This document shows positions 1 through 7,735 of a stretch of DNA of 12,111 bases, piece by piece. Both the position numbers and the translations under genes were made by a program. Under the pieces are notes generated by a model, which was not told the DNA's origin, made no database searches, and saw nothing but the letters and a program-made list of their open reading frames with translations. The stretch spans positions 207,088-219,198 of the forward strand of contig NW_004440100.1 in NCBI RefSeq assembly GCF_000330505.1, written 5' to 3'. Numbering within the stretch: position 1 is the first letter of the stretch; every line of letters starts with the position of its first letter. This DNA comes from Entamoeba invadens IP1. Lineage: Eukaryota > Evosea > Mastigamoebida > Endamoebidae.

Positions 1-51
1 TTGAAAGATTTCCTTCTCATGTTCTTCACTGCAAGTAAATCTCCAAACTAA
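1..51 (+). CDS. Possible C-terminal tail of a gene cut by the left edge
   Basis: Frame 1 reads LKDFLLMFFTASKSPN and then stops with TAA at 49-51. It would be the last 16 codons of a plus-strand gene convergent with ALG7. No family can be recognised from so short a piece. The same frame stays open for another 24 codons after this stop, to a TAA at 124-126. The minus strand is also open across 1-60, with an ATG at 18-20. Direction and reality are therefore uncertain. I see no motif that decides between them. Confidence 0.25.
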   Translation: MKDFLLMFFTASKSPN

Positions 52-149
52 CGAGCTTATCCATCTCGTTCTGCTATTTTAAAGATTTTGAAAAATAGCA
101 GAAAAATTGAAGGATTAAAAAAGTAAATTAAATCTATAAAATATAGTTT

Positions 150-1315
150 TTAAAAATTGTCGATGAGTAAAGGCGAAAAAACGGTGTAGGCGAGAATCAT
201 GACGACCACACAAGAGATTGAGTGAATGACAAAATTGAGGTTTACAAGCTCGTGTTCTGTTTTTGGCCCGAAGATGAACAAAACTAAATTGAGGAACGTG
301 AAATGTGTTTTGACGCACTCGAGTTTTCCCGTTTCTTTATTCAATCTATATTTTAGTTTATTAATAGTAATTTAATTGTAAATAACAAGTCTATCACGCG
401 TTGACCAACAAACTTTGGGAGTCGATGTCTTGGGCAGAAAATGAAACCGAACAATTGCGGAATGGAGATCACAAAGTTGATTAATTCTGGCATAAATAAA
501 CATAACATCAATCTGTCATATCCGCCAATAATGGAAGCCACACCAAGTACTCCACCCGAGAAATATGTGAACGAATCCCCAACAAAGACTTTACTTGGGA
601 ATTTGTTATAGTAAAACAGAACTAAAGTTATAGCAAAAAATGGGATCAAGAGTTGTAGAGAAGCGAGTGCTGCAGTATGTTGACTTTCTGAGACGTTTGC
701 GAATAAAGTGATGACGTTGTGCAACATGGCAAAAGCGCTAATGATTAAGCATTGTCCCGATTCAAGGCCGTTAACCCCCGCATACATATTAATAGAATTC
801 GCAAAAAAGACGGAAAGACAGACCAAACAGAGTAAATAGAACCATGACAATTTATATCCAAATAGTACAGTAGTTCCTGGATATAATACAACTACTAATA
901 TCGACGCACAGAACGATAATATCAGTTTATACCTCCATCGAATATCCAAAAAGTCGTCAATTACTCCAATCAAAAAAGTGAAGACAATGACTAATAAACT
1001 AATAGTATAATTCTGGTTTGAAAGTACTAAAGAATAGATCATCGTCACAAACATAAATACTAATCCTGTGACTAATCCATTCGATTCAGCTACTTTATCA
1101 CTCGTCCCTTTATTTATATCAAGACCATATAACCCTTTTTGAATACACTTCTCCGCTATATGTGGGGTTAATTCAAATGCCGCAAAGGAGCCAACAGTCG
1201 ATAATCCTATTAACAGAACAGTTTGACTGAATTCATTGAGGTTCTCCCGCATTGGAAAGAGGACTCCAACAAGAAGTAACCCAAACACCCCACAGTAAAA
1301 CGACGAGGAATTCAT
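150..1315 (-). CDS. ALG7: UDP-GlcNAc:dolichyl-phosphate GlcNAc-1-phosphate transferase (two exons)
   Basis: An ER multi-pass membrane enzyme that moves GlcNAc-1-phosphate from UDP-GlcNAc to dolichyl phosphate, the first and tunicamycin-sensitive step of N-glycan precursor assembly. Exon 1 is 1315-414 and exon 2 is 345-150, giving 365 residues against about 400 in animals. Family motifs are all visible: LDINK near residue 65, VIDDFLDIRWRYK with the D120-D121 pair, ANSINMYAGVNGLESGQ, KVFVGDSFTYF with D247, and CPRHRLPK with H297 and R298. About ten hydrophobic segments fit the family topology. Without splicing the protein would end in an unrelated tail just after CPRHR. Splicing restores LPK-LNKETGKLE, the expected family sequence at that point. 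The start is the first in-frame ATG. The C-terminal membrane region is shorter than in animal enzymes. I see no clear TATA-like box upstream. Confidence 0.95.
346..413 (-). other. Intron of ALG7 (68 nt)
   Basis: On the minus strand the donor is GTTTGT, the standard Entamoeba donor, and the acceptor is TATAG. Exon 1 ends with two bases (AA) of a codon and exon 2 supplies the third (A), giving Lys301. The junction reads RLPK-LNKETGK, which matches the family, whereas read-through does not. Confidence 0.9.
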
Positions 1316-1484
1316 GTGACTATTTTCAGTTCCAATTACCCCAATTTCCTCACAAAAGTTTCCAATTCAAAATTCTACTGAGAAATTAAGAAATTTATTC
1401 AATTAATTAAATTATACTATTGTATCTAGTAAAAATAAGTACTATAACTGAATAGTTTGAAGACCTAAAAATGTAATAAAGTAA
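1316..1484. other. Short spacer between two minus-strand genes
   Basis: This 169-nt AT-rich stretch must hold the promoter of ALG7 and the 3' end of the LRR-phosphatase gene. I could not find a good TATA-like, GAAC or initiator match for ALG7 in it. No RNA gene or repeat was seen. Confidence 0.6.
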
Positions 1485-4061
1485 TTAGAAGTGGCAGACG
1501 ACACAGGAGATGTTATCTTCAGAGCCAAGAATGAAAGCCATATCTCTAATATACCCCGCAATCTCTGACATTCTCTTTGTCCCTTCTTTCTTTCTGCAAA
1601 TATCAGCAACTTTTTCATTAGTTAACACATCCCAGACACCATCGCACCCCATCACAATACACATGTCCGTATCTTTACGTCGGACATATCGATTCACATG
1701 AGGCTCCGATGATACAAATGGTTGGAATCTGACATCTCCTATTGATCTTGTAATAGCCAAGACACCATTCACTCTTCCTTTAGTCACATATCCGCCAACA
1801 GAAACTATTCGTTCAATTTCAGATGGTGCCGTTGCCTTATCGTCTTCAGTAAGTTGTTCATGGTCTTGTTTTCGTACAACAATAGCGCGCGAATCACCAA
1901 CGTGAGCCGTGTAATATTCATTCGGCGTCACTAACAACACACACGCCGTTGTACCATCATTGAACTCCTTCTTGTTGACGTCTGCAGTCAACTCATTGAA
2001 CGTCTCAATGAGTGCGGCGTCGACTCCCAAGTTATTTTCAGTGAGTAAATGTTTCTTCAATATTCTCGCGAAGTGGCACGCAACGTAATTCGACGACTCC
2101 GCGCCTCCGTGCCCATCAAACAGCCCAATTAAATGGACTCCGCCCGCCGTGAAGTTTTCAATCAGAATCAGTGCGTCTTCCATTTGATCTCGATTTCCAC
2201 ACATTTCCGCACTCCCAAAGGTGAACGTGTCGTTTGAAATAGCGACGTTATTAAATCGCATCGAATTGGGTTTCCCAAGTGAAAAGTGTTCGGTCGGGTT
2301 TTGTGCTTTGAACGGGACGGGACCGGTGATGGGGGTTTTCAGTGTCGACGCGAACTTATTGAGCTTCACCTTGTCATTGATAGTGCAGTGGAAATTCGTC
2401 AGTCGCGTCAATGTCGACGCAAAGAACATCGGGAAGTTCTCCGTCGACGAGAAGTCTCCGTTATACGACAAGTCCAAAGTCCTCAGTGACGTCATCGCAC
2501 AGATCTTGATCGGACAGTCGAAGATTTCATTCGTCGACAAGTCGAGATCTTTGATTGCAACCAAATTAGTAATAGGCGTGACATCTTTAATGAAGTTACA
2601 CGACAATTCCAATGTCTCCAAATTTGTAAGTAACGAGAACTTCTCCGGCAGCTCTGGAATTTGGTTACAATTCAAGAAGAGTTCGATCAATTTGCCCATA
2701 GAAAAGAGAGACTCGGGGATCTTCGACAACTTATTGTGTTCAAGATGTAAAGAAGTCAAATTGGTTAACTCACTCATAGTGTCTGGGAGTCGATCTATGA
2801 TGTTAATACCAAGAAGAAGTTCTTCCAACTTAGCAAAGCAGCTGTATGAGATATCCGGCAATGAGTCGAGATAATTGTTCGACATATTAAGACAGACCAA
2901 ATTCGTACACGTCGTGATAGCCATTGGGAACGCGTTGAATGAATTCGAAGACAAATCCAATTCAGTCAAACTTGTTCCTGTGAACATCTCCTCGGGGACA
3001 CTTCCAAGCATATTCTTTGGAATAATCAACGTCTTAATCACTGAGAGTTTCTTAATATTTGGAAACTCTTTCAATTTGTTGTTCGACAAGTTAAGTCTAT
3101 GAATGGTGTACTCCATTTCCGGCAAATCAATTTCAACGATTTGATTGTTTGACAAATCGACATCGCCCGAGATCGGAAGCTCCGTGACCTTCTCAAGTTC
3201 TCCATTGGACAAATTGAGTTCGGACACTTTAATAAACTTCTGAAGACCACTTGGAGGGACTTTCACTGATGTATGTTGAAGAGTTAACTTTCTAAGACCA
3301 GTTAATAGCATGAAAGACTTGGGCAATGTCTTTAAAAGGGAATACGAGAAGTCGATTTCTTTAATAGTTGTTAAACTAGAAATTTGATCGTTAATTTCAT
3401 TCACTGGATTTGCAGAGACATCTAACACAGAAAGTTTAGTCAACTTACATAACGATGGAGTGATCTTATCAATTCGATTGTTTGAGATATCTAAGATCTG
3501 CAAAGACGCCATCTTCGACATCCCATTTGGCGTCGTCGCGATTTTGTTGTCCTTCACTTTTAAGACAACCAATCCCGTTAACTCAAGCAATGGAGTCGGG
3601 AAGTTACTCAATAAGTTATTAGAGACATCGATGAAAGTGAGATTGGAGAGTTTCGACATGTGCTTTGGGATAGCGAGAATACGATTAATACTCATATCGA
3701 TGTACCTCAGTGCTTGCATCGTACCAAACTCATCTGAAATTTTTGTGATTTGGTTGATGGACATATTCAACTCAGTCAAAGAAGTCAGTTTAATTGACTT
3801 TGAGAACTTCTTCAAATGGTTACTGGACAAGTCCAAAGTCTTAAGAGTCGGGATGTTAATCTGATTCGGTAACGTTTTAATCATGTTGTCATTCGCTCGC
3901 AATTTTTGCAATTTTGGAATGGAGTTGACTTGTGACGGCAATTCTTGAATTCTATTCATCGAGATATCTATGGAGACTAAATTCTTTATCTCTTTCTTGA
4001 CTTCTTCAGATGGAAACTCAATCAAATTCTTCGCATGTTTCACAATCTTCGCTTCAGCCAT
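1485..4061 (-). CDS. Leucine-rich-repeat protein with C-terminal PP2C phosphatase domain
   Basis: Single-exon gene for 858 residues. Residues of about 25 to 585 are some two dozen tandem LRRs of 22-24 residues (pattern LxxLDLSxNxLxxFP), a protein-interaction solenoid. The PP2C (PPM) Ser/Thr phosphatase domain runs from about 610 to the end. Metal-binding motifs are intact: NRDQMEDA (E628, D629), LFDGHGG (D649), CDGVWD (D807) and SEDNIS (D849, N850), so it should be an active Mg/Mn-dependent phosphatase. The usual DHKP motif reads DDKA (D740-A743), with Asp replacing His. There is no signal peptide or membrane segment, so it is probably cytosolic. The architecture recalls PHLPP and the expanded LRR-PP2C families of Entamoeba; the LRRs presumably choose the substrate. 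The protein begins MAEAKIVKHAKNLIEFP with no preceding in-frame extension. Target and pathway cannot be told from sequence. Confidence 0.95.
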   Translation of the reverse strand: MAEAKIVKHAKNLIEFPSEEVKKEIKNLVSIDISMNRIQELPSQVNSIPKLQKLRANDNMIKTLPNQINIPTLKTLDLSSNHLKKFSKSIKLTSLTELNMSINQITKISDEFGTMQALRYIDMSINRILAIPKHMSKLSNLTFIDVSNNLLSNFPTPLLELTGLVVLKVKDNKIATTPNGMSKMASLQILDISNNRIDKITPSLCKLTKLSVLDVSANPVNEINDQISSLTTIKEIDFSYSLLKTLPKSFMLLTGLRKLTLQHTSVKVPPSGLQKFIKVSELNLSNGELEKVTELPISGDVDLSNNQIVEIDLPEMEYTIHRLNLSNNKLKEFPNIKKLSVIKTLIIPKNMLGSVPEEMFTGTSLTELDLSSNSFNAFPMAITTCTNLVCLNMSNNYLDSLPDISYSCFAKLEELLLGINIIDRLPDTMSELTNLTSLHLEHNKLSKIPESLFSMGKLIELFLNCNQIPELPEKFSLLTNLETLELSCNFIKDVTPITNLVAIKDLDLSTNEIFDCPIKICAMTSLRTLDLSYNGDFSSTENFPMFFASTLTRLTNFHCTINDKVKLNKFASTLKTPITGPVPFKAQNPTEHFSLGKPNSMRFNNVAISNDTFTFGSAEMCGNRDQMEDALILIENFTAGGVHLIGLFDGHGGAESSNYVACHFARILKKHLLTENNLGVDAALIETFNELTADVNKKEFNDGTTACVLLVTPNEYYTAHVGDSRAIVVRKQDHEQLTEDDKATAPSEIERIVSVGGYVTKGRVNGVLAITRSIGDVRFQPFVSSEPHVNRYVRRKDTDMCIVMGCDGVWDVLTNEKVADICRKKEGTKRMSEIAGYIRDMAFILGSEDNISCVVCHF

Positions 4062-4090
4062 TTGATTTCAAGTTTGAGACGTTCGTTTCT

Positions 4091-4097
4091 AGTTCAT
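4091..4097 (-). promoter_or_regulatory. GAAC-like core promoter element of the LRR-PP2C gene
   Basis: The minus strand reads ATGAACT 29 nt upstream of the start codon. This matches the GAAC element (AATGAACT) known from E. histolytica core promoters. No convincing TATTTAAA-type box accompanies it. Confidence 0.5.
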
Positions 4098-4603
4098 GTT
4101 ATTTTTGCTCAAAAGAACGATTCAAAATCTAATTGAGTAATGAAAATTGTGTGGTTTGGGAAAAAATATAGTTTTTGTATAATTATCGTTACTATATGAT
4201 TTCCATTTGTTGAGTGATGGAATTAAGAGATTTAAAATTTAAACTATTTCAGTTAAAAAAAAAATTGAAGTTTTTAGAAATCGTTTTTTCAAAAATTATT
4301 TATTTCAAAAATTACTATTCGAATTGTAAAATTATTAATAAAATACATCTGGTTATGAAAAAAAATTGCATCAACAACAATTATTTCAATTTCAAGTTTG
4401 ATAATTTGATTTTTTAAACTTGGAGATTTTTGATAAATTTCATAAAAAATCCAAAATAACAGAAAATTAACATTTTTTACTACAAAAAATATCCAAAAAG
4501 TAGAAAATAATTATTAATTAATGAATAAATAATATAAAGTTATACTTTAATTAATTGTTTATTTAAAAACGATTTATTTTGATTTCTTATTTAAAAACCA
4601 AAT

Positions 4604-4609
4604 AAAAAA
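4604..4609 (-). terminator. T6 run immediately after the snoRNA (possible Pol III terminator)
   Basis: On the minus strand the closing stem GGCTT runs straight into T residues, giving TTTTTT and then A. A run of four or more T is the RNA polymerase III stop signal. In DNA this AT-rich it could be chance, but its position at the exact RNA end is suggestive. Confidence 0.4.
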
Positions 4610-4673
4610 GCCTCAGATAATCCGATAAATCTTCATAATTCAGATGTCCCTATCTTATCTTCATCACTGGCTT
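4608..4673 (-). ncRNA. Box C/D small nucleolar RNA, SNORD74/snR64-like
   Basis: A 66-nt RNA on the minus strand with the full C/D layout. It has a 5-bp terminal stem AAGCC/GGCTT, box C GTGATGA (4667-4661), a D' box CTGA after ACAT, a degenerate C' (TATGAAG), and box D CTGA (4616-4613) directly before the stem. The guide in front of D' reads GATAGGGACAT. Its complement TGTCCCTATC occurs in the highly conserved 25S/28S rRNA segment I recall as CTGTCCCTATCTACTATC. By the box D+5 rule the target is the first C of that CCC. As I recall, this is the site served by yeast snR64 (C2337) and vertebrate SNORD74. It should direct 2'-O-methylation with fibrillarin, Nop56/58 and the 15.5K protein in the nucleolus. 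The second guide, before D, has a less certain target. It is intergenic, not intronic. Confidence 0.85.
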
Positions 4674-4680
4674 AGATTTT

Positions 4681-4700
4681 ATTTAATTTATAAATTAAAT
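4681..4700. repeat. 20-nt perfect palindrome with central TATAAA just upstream of the snoRNA
   Basis: ATTTAATTTATAAATTAAAT is its own reverse complement. It lies 7 nt upstream of the snoRNA 5' stem, so its central TATAAA falls about 15-20 nt before the RNA start. It could be a TATA-like promoter element or simply a palindrome arising in very AT-rich DNA. Confidence 0.5.
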
Positions 4701-4968
4701 TAGGATTTCTATATCCAACAATAAGAAAAATGATACTTGATTGGTATTAATGCTTTTTTCTATATTATGGGGTTTATTGTTTAATATTAACATATACTAT
4801 ATAGTTTACTATCCATATGAAAGAATTTTGTAATATATTTTACTATAACTATTTCTACTGTTCTATTTATAACAATTAAAAGAAATAGTAAGGAAAAACC
4901 AAATCATATCAATAATAATATACAGTTTTGAAACCCTTGCAAATAGCAAACTGGAAAAATAGTGTAGG

Positions 4969-5361
4969 ATGGTCAGAGTCAACGTTCTTGCTGATGCACT
5001 TAAATCAATTACTAACGCTGAAAGAGCCGGTAAGAGACAGGTCCTTATCAGACCATCATCCAAGGTGATTTGCGAATTTTTGAACATCATGATGAAACAC
5101 CAATACATCACCGACTACACTATTGTCGACGATCACAGATCTGGAAAAATCGTCGTCAACTTGAACGGAAGACTCAACAAGTGCGCCGTCATCTCCCCAA
5201 GATACAACGTTGCCGTCGAAGAGTTCGACAGCTGGGAAGCCAACTTGTTGCCATCTCGTCACTTCGGAGCTATCGTCTACACCACCTCTATGGGTATTAT
5301 GGACAACACTGAAGCCAGAGCCAAACACACTGGTGGAAAGATCCTTGGGTTCTTCTATTAA
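4969..5361 (+). CDS. RPS15A: 40S ribosomal protein uS8 (RPS15A)
   Basis: A structural protein of the small ribosomal subunit that binds the central domain of 18S rRNA. It is 130 residues long, the same length as in animals and yeast, and intron-free. It starts [33 protein letters not shown] and ends [15 protein letters not shown], both characteristic of eukaryotic uS8. The conserved [24 protein letters not shown] and KHTGGK segments are all present. The start is the ATG at 4969, preceded by GAAAAATAGTGTAGG with no upstream ATG nearby. The coding sequence is much richer in C/G at third positions than the flanks, as expected for a highly expressed gene. It diverges from the snoRNA and is followed 162 nt later by the ORC4-like gene on the same strand. 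A T-rich tract (about 5380-5400) follows the stop and may serve 3'-end formation. Confidence 0.98.
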   Translation: MVRVNVLADALKSITNAERAGKRQVLIRPSSKVICEFLNIMMKHQYITDYTIVDDHRSGKIVVNLNGRLNKCAVISPRYNVAVEEFDSWEANLLPSRHFGAIVYTTSMGIMDNTEARAKHTGGKILGFFY

Positions 5362-5523
5362 TCGATTTCCCCTTTATTGCTTTTTGTTTTTTTTCAAATT
5401 TCCGCCTTTATATATCTTTATCTTTCCACCTTATTGTTGTTATAAACATAAAATGATTTACTATTTCTCACTAATTGTGAAATTAAAATAAAACTATATG
5501 CAAACTAATAAAAATATAGAAAA

Positions 5524-6757
5524 ATGGATAAAGATGCCCAATCTCAGCTATTGCGGAATGGAGTCGCGTCATTACGGAAAGAAGCCGAGAAAATGACAGA
5601 CGGTGAGATTGTTGGGATGGAACAGCAGAGCCTTTTTCTTGAAAATAATTTTGAGGCATTTTTCTCGTCCAACATTCCTCATGTAATTTTTATCAATGTT
5701 TGTTTTATGACCAACTGTATAATATTTTAATAGTAAAATTATTAAAAATAATAATATAATATCCATGAATAATACAAAGGGAACACCAGGCACAGGCAAG
5801 ACCATGTTAGTCAAGCACTTCCTAGCAAAATACAAAGAGCAAATTCGTCCGTTTTATTTTAATGCGATGGAAGAAGAGACCCTCGACGCGCTTCAAAAAC
5901 ATTTGCTAAAACAATTTAATCAAGATCAACACAAATCATTTGATTTCAGAACGAGTTCAATACAGAGAAGTATTTCCACTGGTTTTTCATATTACAAAAA
6001 CTCAATTTTAATCATCGACGAGTTTGATTCTTTTCTGGACAACGAGCAAAAAGACAATTTATACTCCTTCTTTAATTCTCTTTCCGACTTGAAATGCCAC
6101 GTCCTTATCATCTTGATTTCAAATGCCGTCAGCGACACTTTCCGACAAGGGTCAAGTACGTCATCGCGCTTTCAGTACCTCTCAAAGACGTTTCCGCGCT
6201 TCACTCCGGAGAGGCTCAAACAAATCATCCTTGCGCGGGTTGGAAAAGAAGTTATCGACTTAGTGTTTAGTAAAGAAGACTATCAATATTTCCTCGAGAC
6301 GATAGTAGAAGCTACAATGGCTGGAGGAGATGTTAGGAAAGTGATAGGGATGGTATTATCTATTATACAAGGGGCTTTGGATCGAATGGAGAATAATGAA
6401 GATCCAAGATTGAGTCATAGAGATGTTTTGGAGTTGTTCGACCACAAAATCGGTAATCCACTCACGGGATGTTCTCAATTTGAGATTGTGATTTTGTACT
6501 GTTTGTTGAAATTAAATGAGGAGGAAAGAAATATCCAAAATCTCATGCTCAGACTTGGCGGAATGAAATCGAAGATTAACCATCTCATTGCTTGGAATGA
6601 CGTAATGCTCCAATACGCATTGAAGAGACTCGAAGACAGGGATTTCTTGCACGTCAAAACTGGCACAAAGAAACTTTTCGTTGTAGACAACTCATTCTTA
6701 CCCGACGTTGTGGACGCAATTAATAACATCCCTGATGTGGTGGATGTTATTGAGTAA
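5524..6757 (+). CDS. ORC4: ORC4-like origin recognition complex AAA+ ATPase (two exons)
   Basis: A subunit of the nuclear complex that marks replication origins and loads the MCM helicase. Exon 1 is 5524-5697 (58 codons) and exon 2 is 5780-6757, giving 383 residues. The Walker A motif GTPGTGKT is residues 59-66, directly after the splice junction (HVIFIN-GTPGTGKTMLVKH). Walker B is ILIIDEFD with D138 and E139. Sensor-1-like ILISNAVSD follows, then a lid segment with GGDVRK and a C-terminal winged helix (about 290-375). DEFD followed by LYSFFN, GKTML.KH, and the tail pattern ALKRLEDRDFLHV...FVVDNSFLPDVVDAI fit ORC4 better than ORC1 or CDC6. A single ORC1/CDC6-type role cannot be excluded. Start choice: the first ATG after an in-frame AT-rich leader. 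Unspliced, exon 1 would stop after ten unrelated residues. Confidence 0.88.
5698..5779 (+). other. Intron of the ORC4-like gene (82 nt, AAG acceptor)
   Basis: The donor is GTTTGT after a complete codon. Homology requires exon 2 to begin at GGA (5780), which gives the acceptor ACAAAG. The only TAG nearby (5731-5733) would put TAA directly in frame. The phase-0 junction restores a normal Walker A context. The acceptor is unusual because Entamoeba introns mostly end in TAG. Confidence 0.75.
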
Positions 6758-7210
6758 TCTCTCTGTTTTATGTATAGTTTTTTTTTATCGTTATATTATA
6801 ATTTTATCAAGCATAATCAGTATAGTTAAATTATAATTAATTTATAGTGTAGATACAGTGTTTTTCGTTTTGTTAAAAGTGAAAAATTCTATAATTTATA
6901 ATTAAATAAATAATAAACAATATCATACCAATTTGATTAAATCTATTTATGGATTATTAAAACCAAGATTGCATAATTAATTGTTACTATAAACAAACTA
7001 TATGAATTAACATCAAACAACAGTTTGAGCATAAAGATTTTCATTTTTCAATCAAATTATCAAAAATGGAAAAGACAAGAACTGACAGAACGAGAGGACA
7101 TTTGGGGGTTGAAAAATGGGAAAAAGTGTTGTACCAAAAGTGGTTTTTCTGACTGAGTCAAGAAGAGTCTAAAAATGGGAAGATAAAACAAAGGAAGAAT
7201 AAAAAACAAG
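6758..7210. other. 453-nt convergent spacer
   Basis: Lies between the 3' ends of the ORC4-like gene (plus) and the basic-protein gene (minus). The left two thirds are plain AT-rich DNA. From about 7060 to 7200 base composition is less AT-rich. A 28-codon frame starts at 7066 but has no recognisable product. Repeated AAAAATGGGAA words occur here (listed separately). No RNA gene was identified. Confidence 0.6.
7062..7181. repeat. Three spaced copies of AAAAATGGGAA
   Basis: Two exact 11-nt copies lie at 7112-7122 and 7171-7181, and a variant AAAAATGGAA at 7062-7071. Read on the minus strand they are pyrimidine-rich (TTCCCATTTTT) and fall within 150 nt downstream of the basic-protein stop codon. 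They could be 3'-end or UTR elements. Function unknown. Confidence 0.5.
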
Positions 7211-7735
7211 TCACATGACACATTCCATCGCTTTTGGCTGTTGTTGCTTGGTTTGTGGTGGTAAGTGCAAGAGCATCTTCATATTAAGAGAATGGGGTGG
7301 TCTTGGCTTTTTGTTGTTGGCGGCGGTAAGGGACGAAGGGTGATTCGTCTTTAAGACAAACATCATTGACTGCTTCGCGATGTCTGACTTCGACCAATTA
7401 ATCGGCACGTCCATCTTCTTCACCTTTTTCTTGTCTTTTCTGTCTAATTTTGACATCGTGTATATGGGGATACTCGCAAGCCGCATACTTCTCGACTTCG
7501 AACGGCGCTCTTTTGGTCGTTGTGCACCTTGCAGCACAAGATTTGACTCTGGAATCCTTTTATCAGCAAATGGATGCACCATTGGTTCAAGTGATTTTGT
7601 TGGTGCTTGGTGGCGTTCTATTGGTTGGTGGGGCAAAAAGAGCTTGGCCGCCTTGGGTTGTGTCTTGGCTGAAGTCTTTGGTGGGCTCACCATGCGGAGT
7701 ACCGGTCGTGCGACATCCTTTCTTGTTTGGTCCAT
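7211..7735 (-). CDS. Orphan basic, proline- and lysine-rich protein
   Basis: A 174-residue hydrophilic protein, not recognised. It is rich in Lys, Arg, Pro, Gln and Ser, with basic patches (KERRSKSR near residues 75-82 and DRKDKKKVKK near 98-107) that could be nuclear-localisation or nucleic-acid-binding segments. It has a Gln-rich end (KQQQPKAME). There are few acidic residues, no signal peptide and no membrane segment, so it is probably largely disordered. The minus-strand reading is preferred because its codons carry the C/G-rich third positions of neighbouring genes and because a GAAC-type element precedes the ATG. The overlapping plus-strand frames translate to Trp/Cys/Leu-rich nonsense. 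The minus-strand frame has no evident intron. It could also be an exon of a longer gene, since a TTTTTAG acceptor-like site lies at about 7168-7174 on the minus strand, but I find no GTTTGT donor to match it. Confidence 0.6.
   Translation of the reverse strand: MDQTRKDVARPVLRMVSPPKTSAKTQPKAAKLFLPHQPIERHQAPTKSLEPMVHPFADKRIPESNLVLQGAQRPKERRSKSRSMRLASIPIYTMSKLDRKDKKKVKKMDVPINWSKSDIAKQSMMFVLKTNHPSSLTAANNKKPRPPHSLNMKMLLHLPPQTKQQQPKAMECVM

Larger units (their letters stand above)
4062..4968. other. 907-nt divergent AT-rich spacer containing a snoRNA gene
   Basis: Lies between the LRR-PP2C gene (minus) and RPS15A (plus). The only gene supported in it is the C/D snoRNA at 4608-4673 with its flanking elements. 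The stretch 4200-4420 can be read as an open frame, but the translation is low-complexity Lys/Asn/Ile/Phe and looks like AT-rich noise. No tRNA, simple repeat array or transposon was seen. Confidence 0.7.

Noticed and set aside
2221..2874. 217-codon plus-strand open frame
   Set aside because: Antisense to the LRR region of the PP2C gene. The repeated Leu/Asn/Asp codons keep the opposite frame open, and the translation has no domain.
4214..4417. 67-codon plus-strand open frame in the spacer
   Set aside because: Lys/Asn/Ile/Phe-only low complexity typical of AT-rich noise; no codon bias like neighbouring genes.
7066..7152. 28-codon frame starting MEKTRTDRTRGHLG
   Set aside because: Too short, no GTTTGT donor to extend it and no recognisable product.
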